The notes: generated by a model not told the origin, from the sequence alone. A DNA stretch of 6,670 bases from Candidatus Ratteibacteria bacterium (GCA_028715665.1 JAQURI010000088.1:1-6670), one strand, 5' to 3'. Counted from the first letter of the stretch, positions 1 through 6,309 are shown. Numbers and translations are program-made.

Positions 1-666
1 AACTTAATCGTAAGCCCTTTAATAAATCATTTTTTAGATATACAAGCCGTAGGTCTGGAAAATATTCCGAAAGAATCCTGCATAATCGTCACGCACCATT
101 GCCTATATTTTGATTCGTCCGTATTGGGAGTGACCATCAAAAGGAAAATACACGGATGGATAGACGAAGACGCTTTCTCAAAACCCGGACTGAAGCAACT
201 ATGTTATATGCTGGAACAAATCCCCGTAAAAACCGGAGGACAGTCATCGCGGGAAGATTACAGGAAAACAAAAGAAACGAGCATCATGTGGCTTAAAAAC
301 AGCCTTGATTTAGTCGCGATGACAAATGACGGGGCATCGAGATATCTTTTAGATGAGAAAGGGAATATTCTAAAACTTTTTTCCAGAATCAATCATTCCG
401 GAGCCGCAAATCTGGCAATGGAAACAAACGTTCCTATTATCCCGACTGCTTCATGGATTCCGGAAAAACATCAGAAAGAATTATTCATTTCGAAGGGACT
501 GGACAGTATTAAATATATGGAGCGAAATAAAAAAATCCCATATATATTTTACTTCTGCAAGCCACTAATTCCCAGCGAATATGCAAATAAACAAGACTTG
601 AAAGAAAATATAAGAAAAAAACAAATTGAAGCCTATGAGAAAATATCCTGTGGGCAAATCTATTAG
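1..666 (+). CDS. PlsC-like lysophospholipid acyltransferase, 5'-truncated by the window edge
   Basis: Acyltransferase of the PlsC/LPLAT fold, which would move an acyl chain onto a lysophospholipid or other glycerol or sugar hydroxyl at the inner membrane. The frame is open from base 1 with no convincing start, so the gene begins outside the window and 221 residues are seen. A TTG at 124 lies downstream of the catalytic motif and cannot be the true start. Visible blocks, numbered from the window edge: 'VGLENIP' at 17-23; the HX4D catalytic motif H33-D38 within HHCLYFD; 'IPVKTGG' near 74-80; NDGASR at 109-114, where the family usually has F/PEGTR; and 'NVPIIPTA', the usual PIVPV-like strand. 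The Asp for Glu change in the EG motif and the HH for NH change make it a divergent member, so its acyl acceptor cannot be named. The last 32 bases overlap the methyltransferase start, suggesting co-translation. Confidence 0.82.
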   Translation, partial: NLIVSPLINHFLDIQAVGLENIPKESCIIVTHHCLYFDSSVLGVTIKRKIHGWIDEDAFSKPGLKQLCYMLEQIPVKTGGQSSREDYRKTKETSIMWLKNSLDLVAMTNDGASRYLLDEKGNILKLFSRINHSGAANLAMETNVPIIPTASWIPEKHQKELFISKGLDSIKYMERNKKIPYIFYFCKPLIPSEYANKQDLKENIRKKQIEAYEKISCGQIY

Positions 667-1438
667 GACAAAAAGGGCCGAACTTTTAAATCCTTTTTGG
701 AAGATTTTATATTCGTATATAAGTCATGTGGACAGGGAAGGAGAAGTGACTTTTCTTAATTATGGTTATGCGGATGACAAAAAACTTAAACTTCAAAAGG
801 AAGATGAAAAAAACAGGTACCCAATCCAACTTTATCACCATGTTGTCCAATCCGTGCCTTTAAAAGGTTTAGATGTGCTGGAGGTTGGTTGCGGAAGAGG
901 CGGCGGAACTTCTTATATAGCCCGATACCTTGCCCCTAATTCTATAAAGGGGTTCGACCTTTGCAGAAAAGCCATTGATTTCTGCAACAGATATTATTCC
1001 ATAGAGAGATTATCCTTTTGCTGTGCGGATGCGTTAAACATACCTTATACAAATGATAACTTCGACGCTGTTATCAATGTAGAATCTTCCCATCGCTATT
1101 CTAATATGGAACGATTTTTAGATGAGGTTCACAGGATCCTGAAACCTGGGGGATATTTTTTATTTGCAGATTTAAGAGACCGGGAATCCGTAGAATCTTT
1201 AAGGAAACAATTAAGCAGTTCCAAATTAAAAATTGTAAAAGAGGAAATAATAACACGGCATGTTCTTAACGCTTTGGATTTAGACCATGAAAGAAGGATT
1301 AAACTGATAAATAAATTAGCTCCCAAAGTCCTTCATTGGCTAACCAAAGAATTTGCGGGGACAAAAGAAACAGGATTATACAAAGCTCTGGCGGCAAAGA
1401 AAAAAGAATATCTGCATTACGTAATGCGGAAGAATTAA
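635..1438 (+). CDS. class I SAM-dependent methyltransferase, phthiotriol methyltransferase-like
   Basis: Complete 267-residue class I methyltransferase. Motif I is E83-V-G-C-G-R-G-G-G91 (SAM binding), the acidic end of strand 2 is D108 in 'GFDL', and 'CADALNIPY' with D132 contacts the adenine. The strand 4 block VINVESSH lies near 146-153, and 'ILKPGGYFLFADLR' is the post-motif strand. The segment 'FLNYGYA' plus the double-Gly motif I and 'NVESSH' recall mycobacterial phthiotriol dimycocerosate methyltransferases (Rv2952 type) more than UbiE, so an O-methyltransferase acting on a lipid or polyketide-like alcohol is a reasonable inference; the substrate is unknown. I start at ATG 635; an in-frame TTG at 626 would add three residues. 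Neither has a clear Shine-Dalgarno, which fits translation coupled to the overlapping acyltransferase. The stop overlaps the stop region of the convergent GH10 gene by 4 bases, and the last codons contain the terminator hairpin of that opposing unit. Confidence 0.85.
   Translation: MRKYPVGKSIRTKRAELLNPFWKILYSYISHVDREGEVTFLNYGYADDKKLKLQKEDEKNRYPIQLYHHVVQSVPLKGLDVLEVGCGRGGGTSYIARYLAPNSIKGFDLCRKAIDFCNRYYSIERLSFCCADALNIPYTNDNFDAVINVESSHRYSNMERFLDEVHRILKPGGYFLFADLRDRESVESLRKQLSSSKLKIVKEEIITRHVLNALDLDHERRIKLINKLAPKVLHWLTKEFAGTKETGLYKALAAKKKEYLHYVMRKN
1411..1430 (-). terminator. intrinsic terminator of the miaA-GH10 unit
   Basis: GCATTACGTAATGC (1414-1427) is a perfect palindrome, extended by T-A, C-G and one G-T pair to 1411-1430. 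This gives an 8 bp stem with an ACGT tetraloop. Read on the minus strand it starts 4 bases past the GH10 stop codon and is followed by a T-rich tract at 1410-1396 containing six T in a row. On the plus strand no T-run follows, so it should act only on the leftward transcript. It lies inside the last codons of the convergent methyltransferase gene. No folding energy was computed. Confidence 0.65.
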
Positions 1439-2598
1439 TCTACAGTAATTGTTTTATTGCCTTCTTCTTTTTTTAGTTCTATGGTTTGCTTTTTATCGCA
1501 GACTTCAATTAAATGTTTTCCGTAAAATGCATTTAAGCTGCACACCCCTTTTGCGTCTGCTTCCCCTCTCCAATCAGTCCACCATTCATTGAACACCAAA
1601 TCGCGGTAGACTTTTACCGAAGGAGTCGGCGCCCAGTCTTTTTTCCAAAGCGAAGTATATCCCTTTATGCCGTATACTTTATTAGTAGAAAGCCAATTAG
1701 AATTCTGCCAAAAACCCCACATAAAAACACCGTCAACCGAAGAATGCGCAAAACAAGCCGTGTAAACATTTCTCAGGTTTTCCGCTTTCACCGTTTCGTC
1801 AAGAGTCCTAACATCGAATTCGGTAATTTTAATAGGCAGATTAAATTGGGAGAGTTTGTCAAGAATATCTTTGATTCTGGCCGTATCTACGACTTTACCC
1901 AGGAATAAATGGCCTTGTATCCCTATTCCGCTTATCGGAGCGCCTGCTTCCAGTAATTTTTCGATATGCTCCACATATCTCGGGAAATATTCGCCATCGA
2001 TAATTTCATAATCATTTACATACAGTTTTGCATTAGGGTCAGCTTCTTTACACCAATTGAACATATCCACATGGATGCTGTCTCCGAAACGCTTTACATA
2101 GAAATCGCCGTGAAGCATTTCATTATTTACGTCATATTCCGAAATCCGCCCCTTATAACGGCTAAGGACATCTTTTGCTCTGTTTCTAAGACTTTTTTTA
2201 AGTTCTCCATCGTCCAAACTTTTAAGCCAATCCTGGACACATACTTGCTTTTCCCAAAAAACACAATGTCCGCGCATCTTTATGTCGTTTTTTTCGCACC
2301 AATCAAGTATAGCGTCGGCATCTTTATAAGAAACCTTGCCCTTCTCCGGTTCTGTGTTGGGCCATTTCAGCGCATTCTCATGAACCGCGGAATTAAAATT
2401 TTCCTTTACAACCCAGCGATATTTCTCCATATCTTCCGCGTGTTCCGTGCCCAACAACGTTCTTCTTGCTATACAAGTCCCGAACCAGAATTCATGCCTG
2501 ATTTGTTTGACCTTAACCGAAGCGTTAGGACGGGTCCTAATAGTGATAGTTGCCATCCTGTTTTGTTTAATCGCCTTGTCTACGCTCGAATCATTCAT
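1435..2598 (-). CDS. GH10 endo-1,4-beta-xylanase-like glycoside hydrolase, no signal peptide
   Basis: Retaining glycoside hydrolase of family 10, 387 residues, which would cut beta-1,4-xylan or xylo-oligosaccharides. A short N-terminal beta segment (1-43, ending 'RHEFWFGTCI') leads into a full TIM barrel. Visible blocks are ENALKW at 74-79 with the EPEKG turn, RGH at 109-111 with W115, the acid/base Glu160 in 'YDVNNEMLHG', NDY at 195-197, QGH at 228-230, the nucleophile Glu260 in 'ITEFDV', and W294-G295 of the closing strand. After about residue 330 comes a C-terminal part containing 'YRDLVFNEWWTDWRGEADA', as in planctomycete and plant-type GH10 proteins. A stop codon lies directly upstream in frame, so ATG 2598 is the earliest start and no signal peptide or upstream CBM can be attached: the enzyme looks cytoplasmic unless exported another way. 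The start overlaps the miaA stop (ATGA). Both catalytic residues are intact. Xylanase activity itself is inferred from the family. Confidence 0.92.
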   Translation of the reverse strand: MNDSSVDKAIKQNRMATITIRTRPNASVKVKQIRHEFWFGTCIARRTLLGTEHAEDMEKYRWVVKENFNSAVHENALKWPNTEPEKGKVSYKDADAILDWCEKNDIKMRGHCVFWEKQVCVQDWLKSLDDGELKKSLRNRAKDVLSRYKGRISEYDVNNEMLHGDFYVKRFGDSIHVDMFNWCKEADPNAKLYVNDYEIIDGEYFPRYVEHIEKLLEAGAPISGIGIQGHLFLGKVVDTARIKDILDKLSQFNLPIKITEFDVRTLDETVKAENLRNVYTACFAHSSVDGVFMWGFWQNSNWLSTNKVYGIKGYTSLWKKDWAPTPSVKVYRDLVFNEWWTDWRGEADAKGVCSLNAFYGKHLIEVCDKKQTIELKKEEGNKTITVD

Positions 2599-3524
2599 TT
2601 ATTTAAATCTCCTAAAAATTTTTCTACCTCTTTAAAAACGGCGATTATATCATCATCACTGGCACAGTCAAACCATTTTATTCCTTTATTTTTCCCGAAA
2701 TAGGTCATCTGTCGTTTTGCGAAATTGCGGGTGTTTTTCTTTACCTTTTCCTTTGCTTCTTCCAATTTTAATTTGCCTCTCAAATATTGCGCCACTTCCT
2801 TATAACCCAACGCCTGAAACGAAGAAAGTTCGCTGGTATATCCTTCGTCCAAAAGAACTTTCACTTCTTCCACAAGCCCTTCCTCAAACATCTTATCGAC
2901 TCTTGCCTCAATTCTTTCGTAAAGCTCCTCTCTTCGCCTGTTCAGCCCTATTATCAAATGTTCATATTTTTTAATATTTTTTCCGGTCTTCTGGATTTCC
3001 GAAAGCGGTTCGCCGGACAACTGATAGACTTCCAAAGCGCGGATTATCCTTTTCAAATCATTAGAATGAATTTTTTTCGCCGATACGGGGTCTATTTCTT
3101 TTAACAATTCATGTAAAAAAACACTTCCTTTTTTCTCTGCTTCCTTTGTCATCTTTTTTCTGAAATCAAGGTCTGCTTTAGGCATAGAAGATATTCCGTA
3201 AATAAGCGCATCCAGATACAGGCCGCTTCCGCCCGAAACCAGCGGAATTGCGCCCCTTTTTATTATGCCTTCGATTGCTTTTCCCGCGTCGCGCGCATAT
3301 TCGCCGGCGCTGTAATGATAATCCGGCGTAACTACATCAAGCATGTGATAATTATATTTTCCCCTTTCTTCCAAAGAAGGTTTGGCTGTTCCTATATCCA
3401 TTCCAGAGTAAACCTGCATACAGTCGCAAGACACGATTTCAAAACCGAATTCCTCAACCAATTTATGGCTCAACCCTGTCTTGCCTACGGCAGTGGGCCC
3501 GACAAGAGCTACTATTTTTATCAT
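2595..3524 (-). CDS. miaA: tRNA dimethylallyltransferase MiaA
   Basis: Transfers the dimethylallyl group of DMAPP to N6 of A37 in tRNAs that read codons starting with U (i6A37, the precursor of ms2i6A). The protein is cytoplasmic; 309 residues is the normal length. The P-loop is G9-P-T-A-V-G-K-T16; the DSMQVY motif appears as D34-C-M-Q-V-Y39 with the expected catalytic Asp34, followed by 'GMDIGTAKP' (41-49). 'YHMLD' (59-63), 'SGGSGLY' (97-103, usually GGTGLY), 'SNDLKRIIRALEV' and 'ALGYKE' follow, and the C-terminal 'AKRQMTYF' closes the fold. Cys33 and Cys35 flank the catalytic Asp, where Ala and Ser are more common. It is the first gene of a leftward two-gene unit with the GH10 gene. ATG 3524 places the P-loop at the expected distance from the N-terminus. 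Confidence 0.97.
   Translation of the reverse strand: MIKIVALVGPTAVGKTGLSHKLVEEFGFEIVSCDCMQVYSGMDIGTAKPSLEERGKYNYHMLDVVTPDYHYSAGEYARDAGKAIEGIIKRGAIPLVSGGSGLYLDALIYGISSMPKADLDFRKKMTKEAEKKGSVFLHELLKEIDPVSAKKIHSNDLKRIIRALEVYQLSGEPLSEIQKTGKNIKKYEHLIIGLNRRREELYERIEARVDKMFEEGLVEEVKVLLDEGYTSELSSFQALGYKEVAQYLRGKLKLEEAKEKVKKNTRNFAKRQMTYFGKNKGIKWFDCASDDDIIAVFKEVEKFLGDLNK
2609..2613 (-). promoter_or_regulatory. ribosome binding site of the GH10 gene, inside miaA
   Basis: Read on the minus strand this is AGGAG, 10 bases before ATG 2598. It lies in the last codons of miaA, so GH10 translation can be coupled to miaA translation as well as initiated independently. Confidence 0.7.
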
Positions 3525-3530
3525 ATGTTT

Positions 3531-3536
3531 ATTATA
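3531..3536 (-). promoter_or_regulatory. TATAAT -10 box immediately upstream of miaA
   Basis: On the minus strand there is a perfect TATAAT six bases before the miaA ATG. A transcript started the usual 7 bases downstream would begin at or next to the A of the start codon, making it leaderless. No good -35 is present at 16-18 bases; TTGTCA sits at a 20-base spacing (3557-3562). The only Shine-Dalgarno-like bases (AGGG, 3540-3537) lie upstream of the box, 12 bases from the ATG. Confidence 0.4.
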
Positions 3537-3555
3537 CCCTAAACAGTTCTACACG

Positions 3556-3584
3556 TTGACAAGTTCGCTATGTGGTGGTGTAAT
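3556..3584 (+). promoter_or_regulatory. sigma70-type promoter for the sigma factor operon
   Basis: TTGACA (3556-3561), a 17-base spacer and TGTAAT (3579-3584; 5 of 6 to consensus). Transcription would start near 3591, leaving a leader of about 43 bases before ATG 3634, or 67 before ATG 3658. The -35 element shares DNA with the upstream region of the divergent miaA start. The match is to a housekeeping promoter; no obvious ECF-type GGAAC element was seen. Confidence 0.62.
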
Positions 3585-3633
3585 CTCCGTAAGAAAAAAT
3601 TAGACAAATTTTCATACTATCTGCGTCTTTTAT

Positions 3634-4203
3634 ATGACGCTAATAAAGCATTCATCAATGGAAAAAGAAATAGAATTAAAGATAAAGAGATTAATCAAAA
3701 AAGATGACTGTTCTGCACTTGAGGTCATATATGATGAAATTGGAAAAAACCTCTATAAATATATATTGTCAATTCTTTGTTCTGATTCTAAAGCGGAGGA
3801 AGTTATGCAGAATCTGTTCGTAGCGATAGCAGAAAAACGAAATCGTGTTGCAACCGCGCGTAATCTAACAGGATATATATTTGCGATGGCAAGAAATCAG
3901 GCGTTTTCTTTTATAAGAAATGAGCCAAAACATGAAAGAAACATCGAAGATTATAAAAATATTCTTATATTAAATAACAGCGACAATAGACCGGATAAAA
4001 ACGAACTGGAACAAATTACTCATGCTCTTTCATCTCTACCCGTAGGGCAAAAAGAAGTAATCAGCATGAAAATTTTTCAGGATATGACATTTGAAGAAAT
4101 CGGTAAAATATTAAACATTTCCGTAAATACAGCAGCAAGTCGCTATCGCTACGGCATAGAAAAATTAAGAATTAAACTAAAGGAATTACAAGATGAAATA
4201 TGA
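3634..4203 (+). CDS. ECF-type RNA polymerase sigma factor
   Basis: Group 4 sigma factor that would direct RNA polymerase to a small dedicated regulon. In the 189-residue reading, sigma region 2 spans about 27-97: 'AEEVMQNLFVAIAE' (54-67) is the core-binding helix and 'LTGYIFAMARNQAFSFIRN' (78-96) is the -10 recognition part. An acidic linker follows, then sigma region 4 at about 128-185: 'LSSLPVGQKEVI' and the helix-turn-helix 'TFEEIGKILNISVNTAASRY' (152-171) for the -35. No C-terminal extension is present. The start is uncertain: ATG 3634 and in-frame ATG 3658 (MEKEIE) both lack a Shine-Dalgarno; the second gives 181 residues beginning where homologues often begin. A stop at 3601 excludes anything longer. 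The gene is first in an operon and overlaps the next by 11 bases, the usual arrangement of a sigma factor with its anti-sigma factor. Its target promoters cannot be deduced here. Confidence 0.9.
   Translation: MTLIKHSSMEKEIELKIKRLIKKDDCSALEVIYDEIGKNLYKYILSILCSDSKAEEVMQNLFVAIAEKRNRVATARNLTGYIFAMARNQAFSFIRNEPKHERNIEDYKNILILNNSDNRPDKNELEQITHALSSLPVGQKEVISMKIFQDMTFEEIGKILNISVNTAASRYRYGIEKLRIKLKELQDEI
4179..4184 (+). promoter_or_regulatory. ribosome binding site of the putative anti-sigma gene
   Basis: AAAGGA, 8 bases before ATG 4193 and inside the end of the sigma factor gene. It supports this start and the 11-base gene overlap. Confidence 0.65.
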
Positions 4204-4630
4204 CGATATAGAAAAAAAACTTTCCCTCTTTGCATTAAAAGAAGCTGACGGTAATTTAAAAGGTAAGGTTCTCGAACAAGCAAGAAACGCATGGACGGCA
4301 AAGCAACGAAGTCCCGTCTTTACGTTTGGATTAATAAGGAATTATGCCTACGCTTTGGCAATACTTATTTTAATAAGTATAACAAGTTCGAAAATAGATA
4401 TATCTCTCACGGATAAATTAATCGACGGCAAGACCATATCATTCGCAAAAACTATTGAAAAATCTAATGGTATCGGGAATTTATGCGTTGATTTAGGAAT
4501 TGACTGCAAAACTTATACATTACTGGCAAATATAGTTAAGACCGAGAAATACGAAATTAAACCAACAGGATTTGAACAATTAGAGCAGTTAAATAAAGAA
4601 CTTAACCTGATAAACGGAGGGTTATCATGA
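4193..4630 (+). CDS. small single-pass membrane protein, candidate anti-sigma factor
   Basis: No family is recognised. It has 145 residues: an N-terminal cytoplasmic-looking part (1-49, charged, with a helix 'GNLKGKVLEQARNAW'), one hydrophobic segment at about 51-66, and a C-terminal part of about 80 residues with two cysteines in 'LCVDLGIDC'. This topology, together with the 11-base overlap with the sigma gene just upstream, is what an anti-sigma factor would show: the N-terminal part would hold the sigma factor and the outer part would sense a signal. That role is inference from position and topology. The zinc anti-sigma motif HxxxCxxC is absent. The start ATG 4193 has AAAGGA 8 bases upstream. 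The stop overlaps the start of the next gene as ATGA. Confidence 0.72.
   Translation: MKYDDIEKKLSLFALKEADGNLKGKVLEQARNAWTAKQRSPVFTFGLIRNYAYALAILILISITSSKIDISLTDKLIDGKTISFAKTIEKSNGIGNLCVDLGIDCKTYTLLANIVKTEKYEIKPTGFEQLEQLNKELNLINGGLS
4616..4621 (+). promoter_or_regulatory. strong ribosome binding site of the 447-residue membrane-anchored protein
   Basis: GGAGGG, 5 bases before ATG 4627 and inside the end of the preceding gene. It is the best Shine-Dalgarno of the operon, so the third gene may be translated more than the first, which has none. Confidence 0.7.
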
Positions 4631-5970
4631 GTAAAGGCAAAAAAGTTTTGAAAGTAATAGGGATTATATTCGGTAGTTTAATTGCGCTGATTATAGTGCT
4701 AAATATAGTCCTGAATATTGTATTCGGTATTCAGCTGCGCAATAAACTTGCTGAACTTAAAGCTCAAGGCAAACCCATGACTATTGCCGAAATTGTCCCT
4801 CCACCAGTACCAGACGAAGAAAATGCGGCACTTATTTATAAAAAAGTATTTGCATTGCTGGAAACAGAAGAAATTAAACAAACAACCAAAATAATAGGAG
4901 AATTAAAATCTTTTTCGGATATCTCCCAGTGGACTAATGAGCAAAAACAACAAGTCTACCGAATGGTCAATTCCAGAGATATACAGTATATTTATGAACT
5001 TCTTGAAGAAGGTTCCAAGAAACCCAAATGCAATTTCAATCTTGAATACGAGGACGGATTTGCTATGGAATTACTTCACCTTGGCAAAATGCGGGATTCT
5101 GCAAGATTACTTTGCGTAAGGGCTTTGCTTGAAACTGAGTCGGGAAAGACAGAAGAAGCATTTAACACATTGCTTATCGGCTTAAAAATATCAAACCATT
5201 TAAAAGATGAGCCGCTTTTGATTTCACAATTGGTAAGAATTGCCTGTGATGGGATTATCATAGAATGTATTGAAAGCATATCAAATTCAAAGGATGTTCC
5301 TATAGAAAAAACAGAATTAATAATTAACGAACTATCTACTCATAAAGATATTGAACCTTTTATCAAATGTATGGACGGGGAAAGAGTTGTCTGGGGAATG
5401 CAAGGATTCAAACAAATATTAGAGGGTAAAATATCATTAGGAGACACAATAGGAGCAGAAAACACTTCAAGAACGAGAATGTTATCTTCATTATTATTAC
5501 ACCTTGGGAAACCAATACTCAAAAAAGATTTCACATGTTATCTAACAGTGATGTCTAAAATTCGGGATTCTTCTAATATTCCATATTATGAATATGTTAA
5601 GGATAAAATATTGGAAAATATCCCTAAATACTGCATTCTTACAGAGATGCTTATACCTGCTGTGGATAAAACACGAGAGCAGATAGCAAGATATCAAACA
5701 TATATTGACATTTGCAGAACCGGGCTTGCTTTGAAACTTTACAAAGCAAAGAATGGGAATTATCCGGGAAAATTAGAAAATTTAGCGCCTGATTTCTTAA
5801 ATGAAATCCCTGTTGATCCTTTCAGCGGCAAAAATCTGATTTACAAAAAATCTGCTAACGGGTTTATTCTCTATAGTTTAGGCCCCAATATGAAGGATGA
5901 CGGGGGAATTGACGCTAGAACAGTCAAATGGGAAGGCGATTATGATATTGTATGGGAATCTAACTCTTAA
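4627..5970 (+). CDS. membrane-anchored protein with helical repeats and a pseudopilin (GspG)-like C-terminal module
   Basis: Unnamed family of 447 residues. A single N-terminal membrane helix (about 10-33), preceded by lysines, anchors a protein that is probably outside the cytoplasm. Residues 41-71 carry the pattern LxxLKAxGxPMTIAEI...VPDEENAAxIY, a juxtamembrane block I associate with planctomycete and acidobacterial hypothetical proteins. The middle is helical, with a TPR-like stretch at about 155-210 ('TESGKTEEAFNTLLIGLKI'). The C-terminal 90 residues look like the globular end of a type II secretion major pseudopilin: 'ALKLYKAKNGNYPGKLENL' leads to 'IPVDPFSGK' (394-402), then FILYSLGPNMKDDGG (413-427). 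The pseudopilin N-terminal helix and prepilin cleavage site are not attached to this module, so it is probably a borrowed calcium-binding-like fold and not a pilin. Function is unknown. Its place as last gene of a sigma operon suggests it is the effector or sensor of that pathway. Confidence 0.85.
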   Translation: MSKGKKVLKVIGIIFGSLIALIIVLNIVLNIVFGIQLRNKLAELKAQGKPMTIAEIVPPPVPDEENAALIYKKVFALLETEEIKQTTKIIGELKSFSDISQWTNEQKQQVYRMVNSRDIQYIYELLEEGSKKPKCNFNLEYEDGFAMELLHLGKMRDSARLLCVRALLETESGKTEEAFNTLLIGLKISNHLKDEPLLISQLVRIACDGIIIECIESISNSKDVPIEKTELIINELSTHKDIEPFIKCMDGERVVWGMQGFKQILEGKISLGDTIGAENTSRTRMLSSLLLHLGKPILKKDFTCYLTVMSKIRDSSNIPYYEYVKDKILENIPKYCILTEMLIPAVDKTREQIARYQTYIDICRTGLALKLYKAKNGNYPGKLENLAPDFLNEIPVDPFSGKNLIYKKSANGFILYSLGPNMKDDGGIDARTVKWEGDYDIVWESNS

Positions 5971-5971
5971 T

Positions 5972-5997
5972 AGTTGATCATTTTAGGTCGACTTTTT
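5972..5997 (+). terminator. weak hairpin with T-run after the sigma operon
   Basis: AGTTGA (5972-5977) pairs with TCGACT (5988-5993) through one G-T wobble, with a 10-base loop, followed by TTTTT (5993-5997). It begins 2 bases after the last gene of the operon and overlaps the stop of the convergent lipoyl gene. The stem is short, so efficiency is doubtful. No T-run is seen on the opposite strand. Confidence 0.4.
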
Positions 5998-6309
5998 CCT
6001 CTTTATATTTAACGGGCAGGAATCCGAAGAAACTTCGCTTTTTCCCGCAATCCGAGGAATCTCTTCGTTCATGCTATCAGAAATAAATCCTATAACGGTT
6101 AAAACAGTTACTCGGGTGCCTTCTTTAGACAATATTTTTCTCAAGTACCCATCGTATTGCGACTCGATCTCCAAAGCAGCCTTATCGGTAGTAATTTCAA
6201 GCAAAACTTCGCTTTTCGACACTTTATCGCCTTCATTTTTTAGCCACTTATCAATCGTTGCTTCTTTAATCATCTGTCCCAACTTGGGTACTATAATTTC
6301 TCTGACCAT
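5983..6309 (-). CDS. stand-alone lipoyl-domain protein, E2-type
   Basis: Protein of 108 residues made almost entirely of one lipoyl domain of the kind found at the N-terminus of 2-oxoacid dehydrogenase E2 subunits. 'VPKLGQMIKEATIDKWLKNE' opens the domain, the attachment hairpin is 'TTDKA' with Lys43 as the expected lipoylation site, and 'YDGYLRKILSKEGTRV' completes the barrel by about residue 77. The remaining 30 residues are a polar, lysine-rich tail with no peripheral-subunit-binding domain and no catalytic domain. The DNA beyond the stop belongs to an unrelated convergent gene. It is therefore either a free lipoyl carrier or the remnant of a truncated E2. ATG 6309 is chosen because GGGGG lies 7 bases upstream and the domain starts at once; an in-frame ATG at 6396 would add 29 residues lying across the tRNA promoter. 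No E1, E3 or lipoate ligase gene is in the window. Confidence 0.85.
   Translation of the reverse strand: MVREIIVPKLGQMIKEATIDKWLKNEGDKVSKSEVLLEITTDKAALEIESQYDGYLRKILSKEGTRVTVLTVIGFISDSMNEEIPRIAGKSEVSSDSCPLNIKRKKST

Noticed and set aside
124..666. Acyltransferase starting at TTG 124 as a complete short gene
   Set aside because: The frame continues open to base 1 and the upstream part holds the HX4D catalytic motif, so the true start is outside the window.
1438..1500. Terminator for the rightward methyltransferase transcript in the T-rich stretch after its stop
   Set aside because: There is a T-run near 1467-1475 but no convincing stem before it; these bases are the lysine-rich end of the GH10 gene read backwards.
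1966..2703. Long open frame on the plus strand across the GH10 start and miaA end (245 codons)
   Set aside because: It is antisense to two clearly recognised genes, its product has no recognisable motif and is rich in Phe, Ile and His as expected of a shadow frame, and no ribosome binding site was seen.
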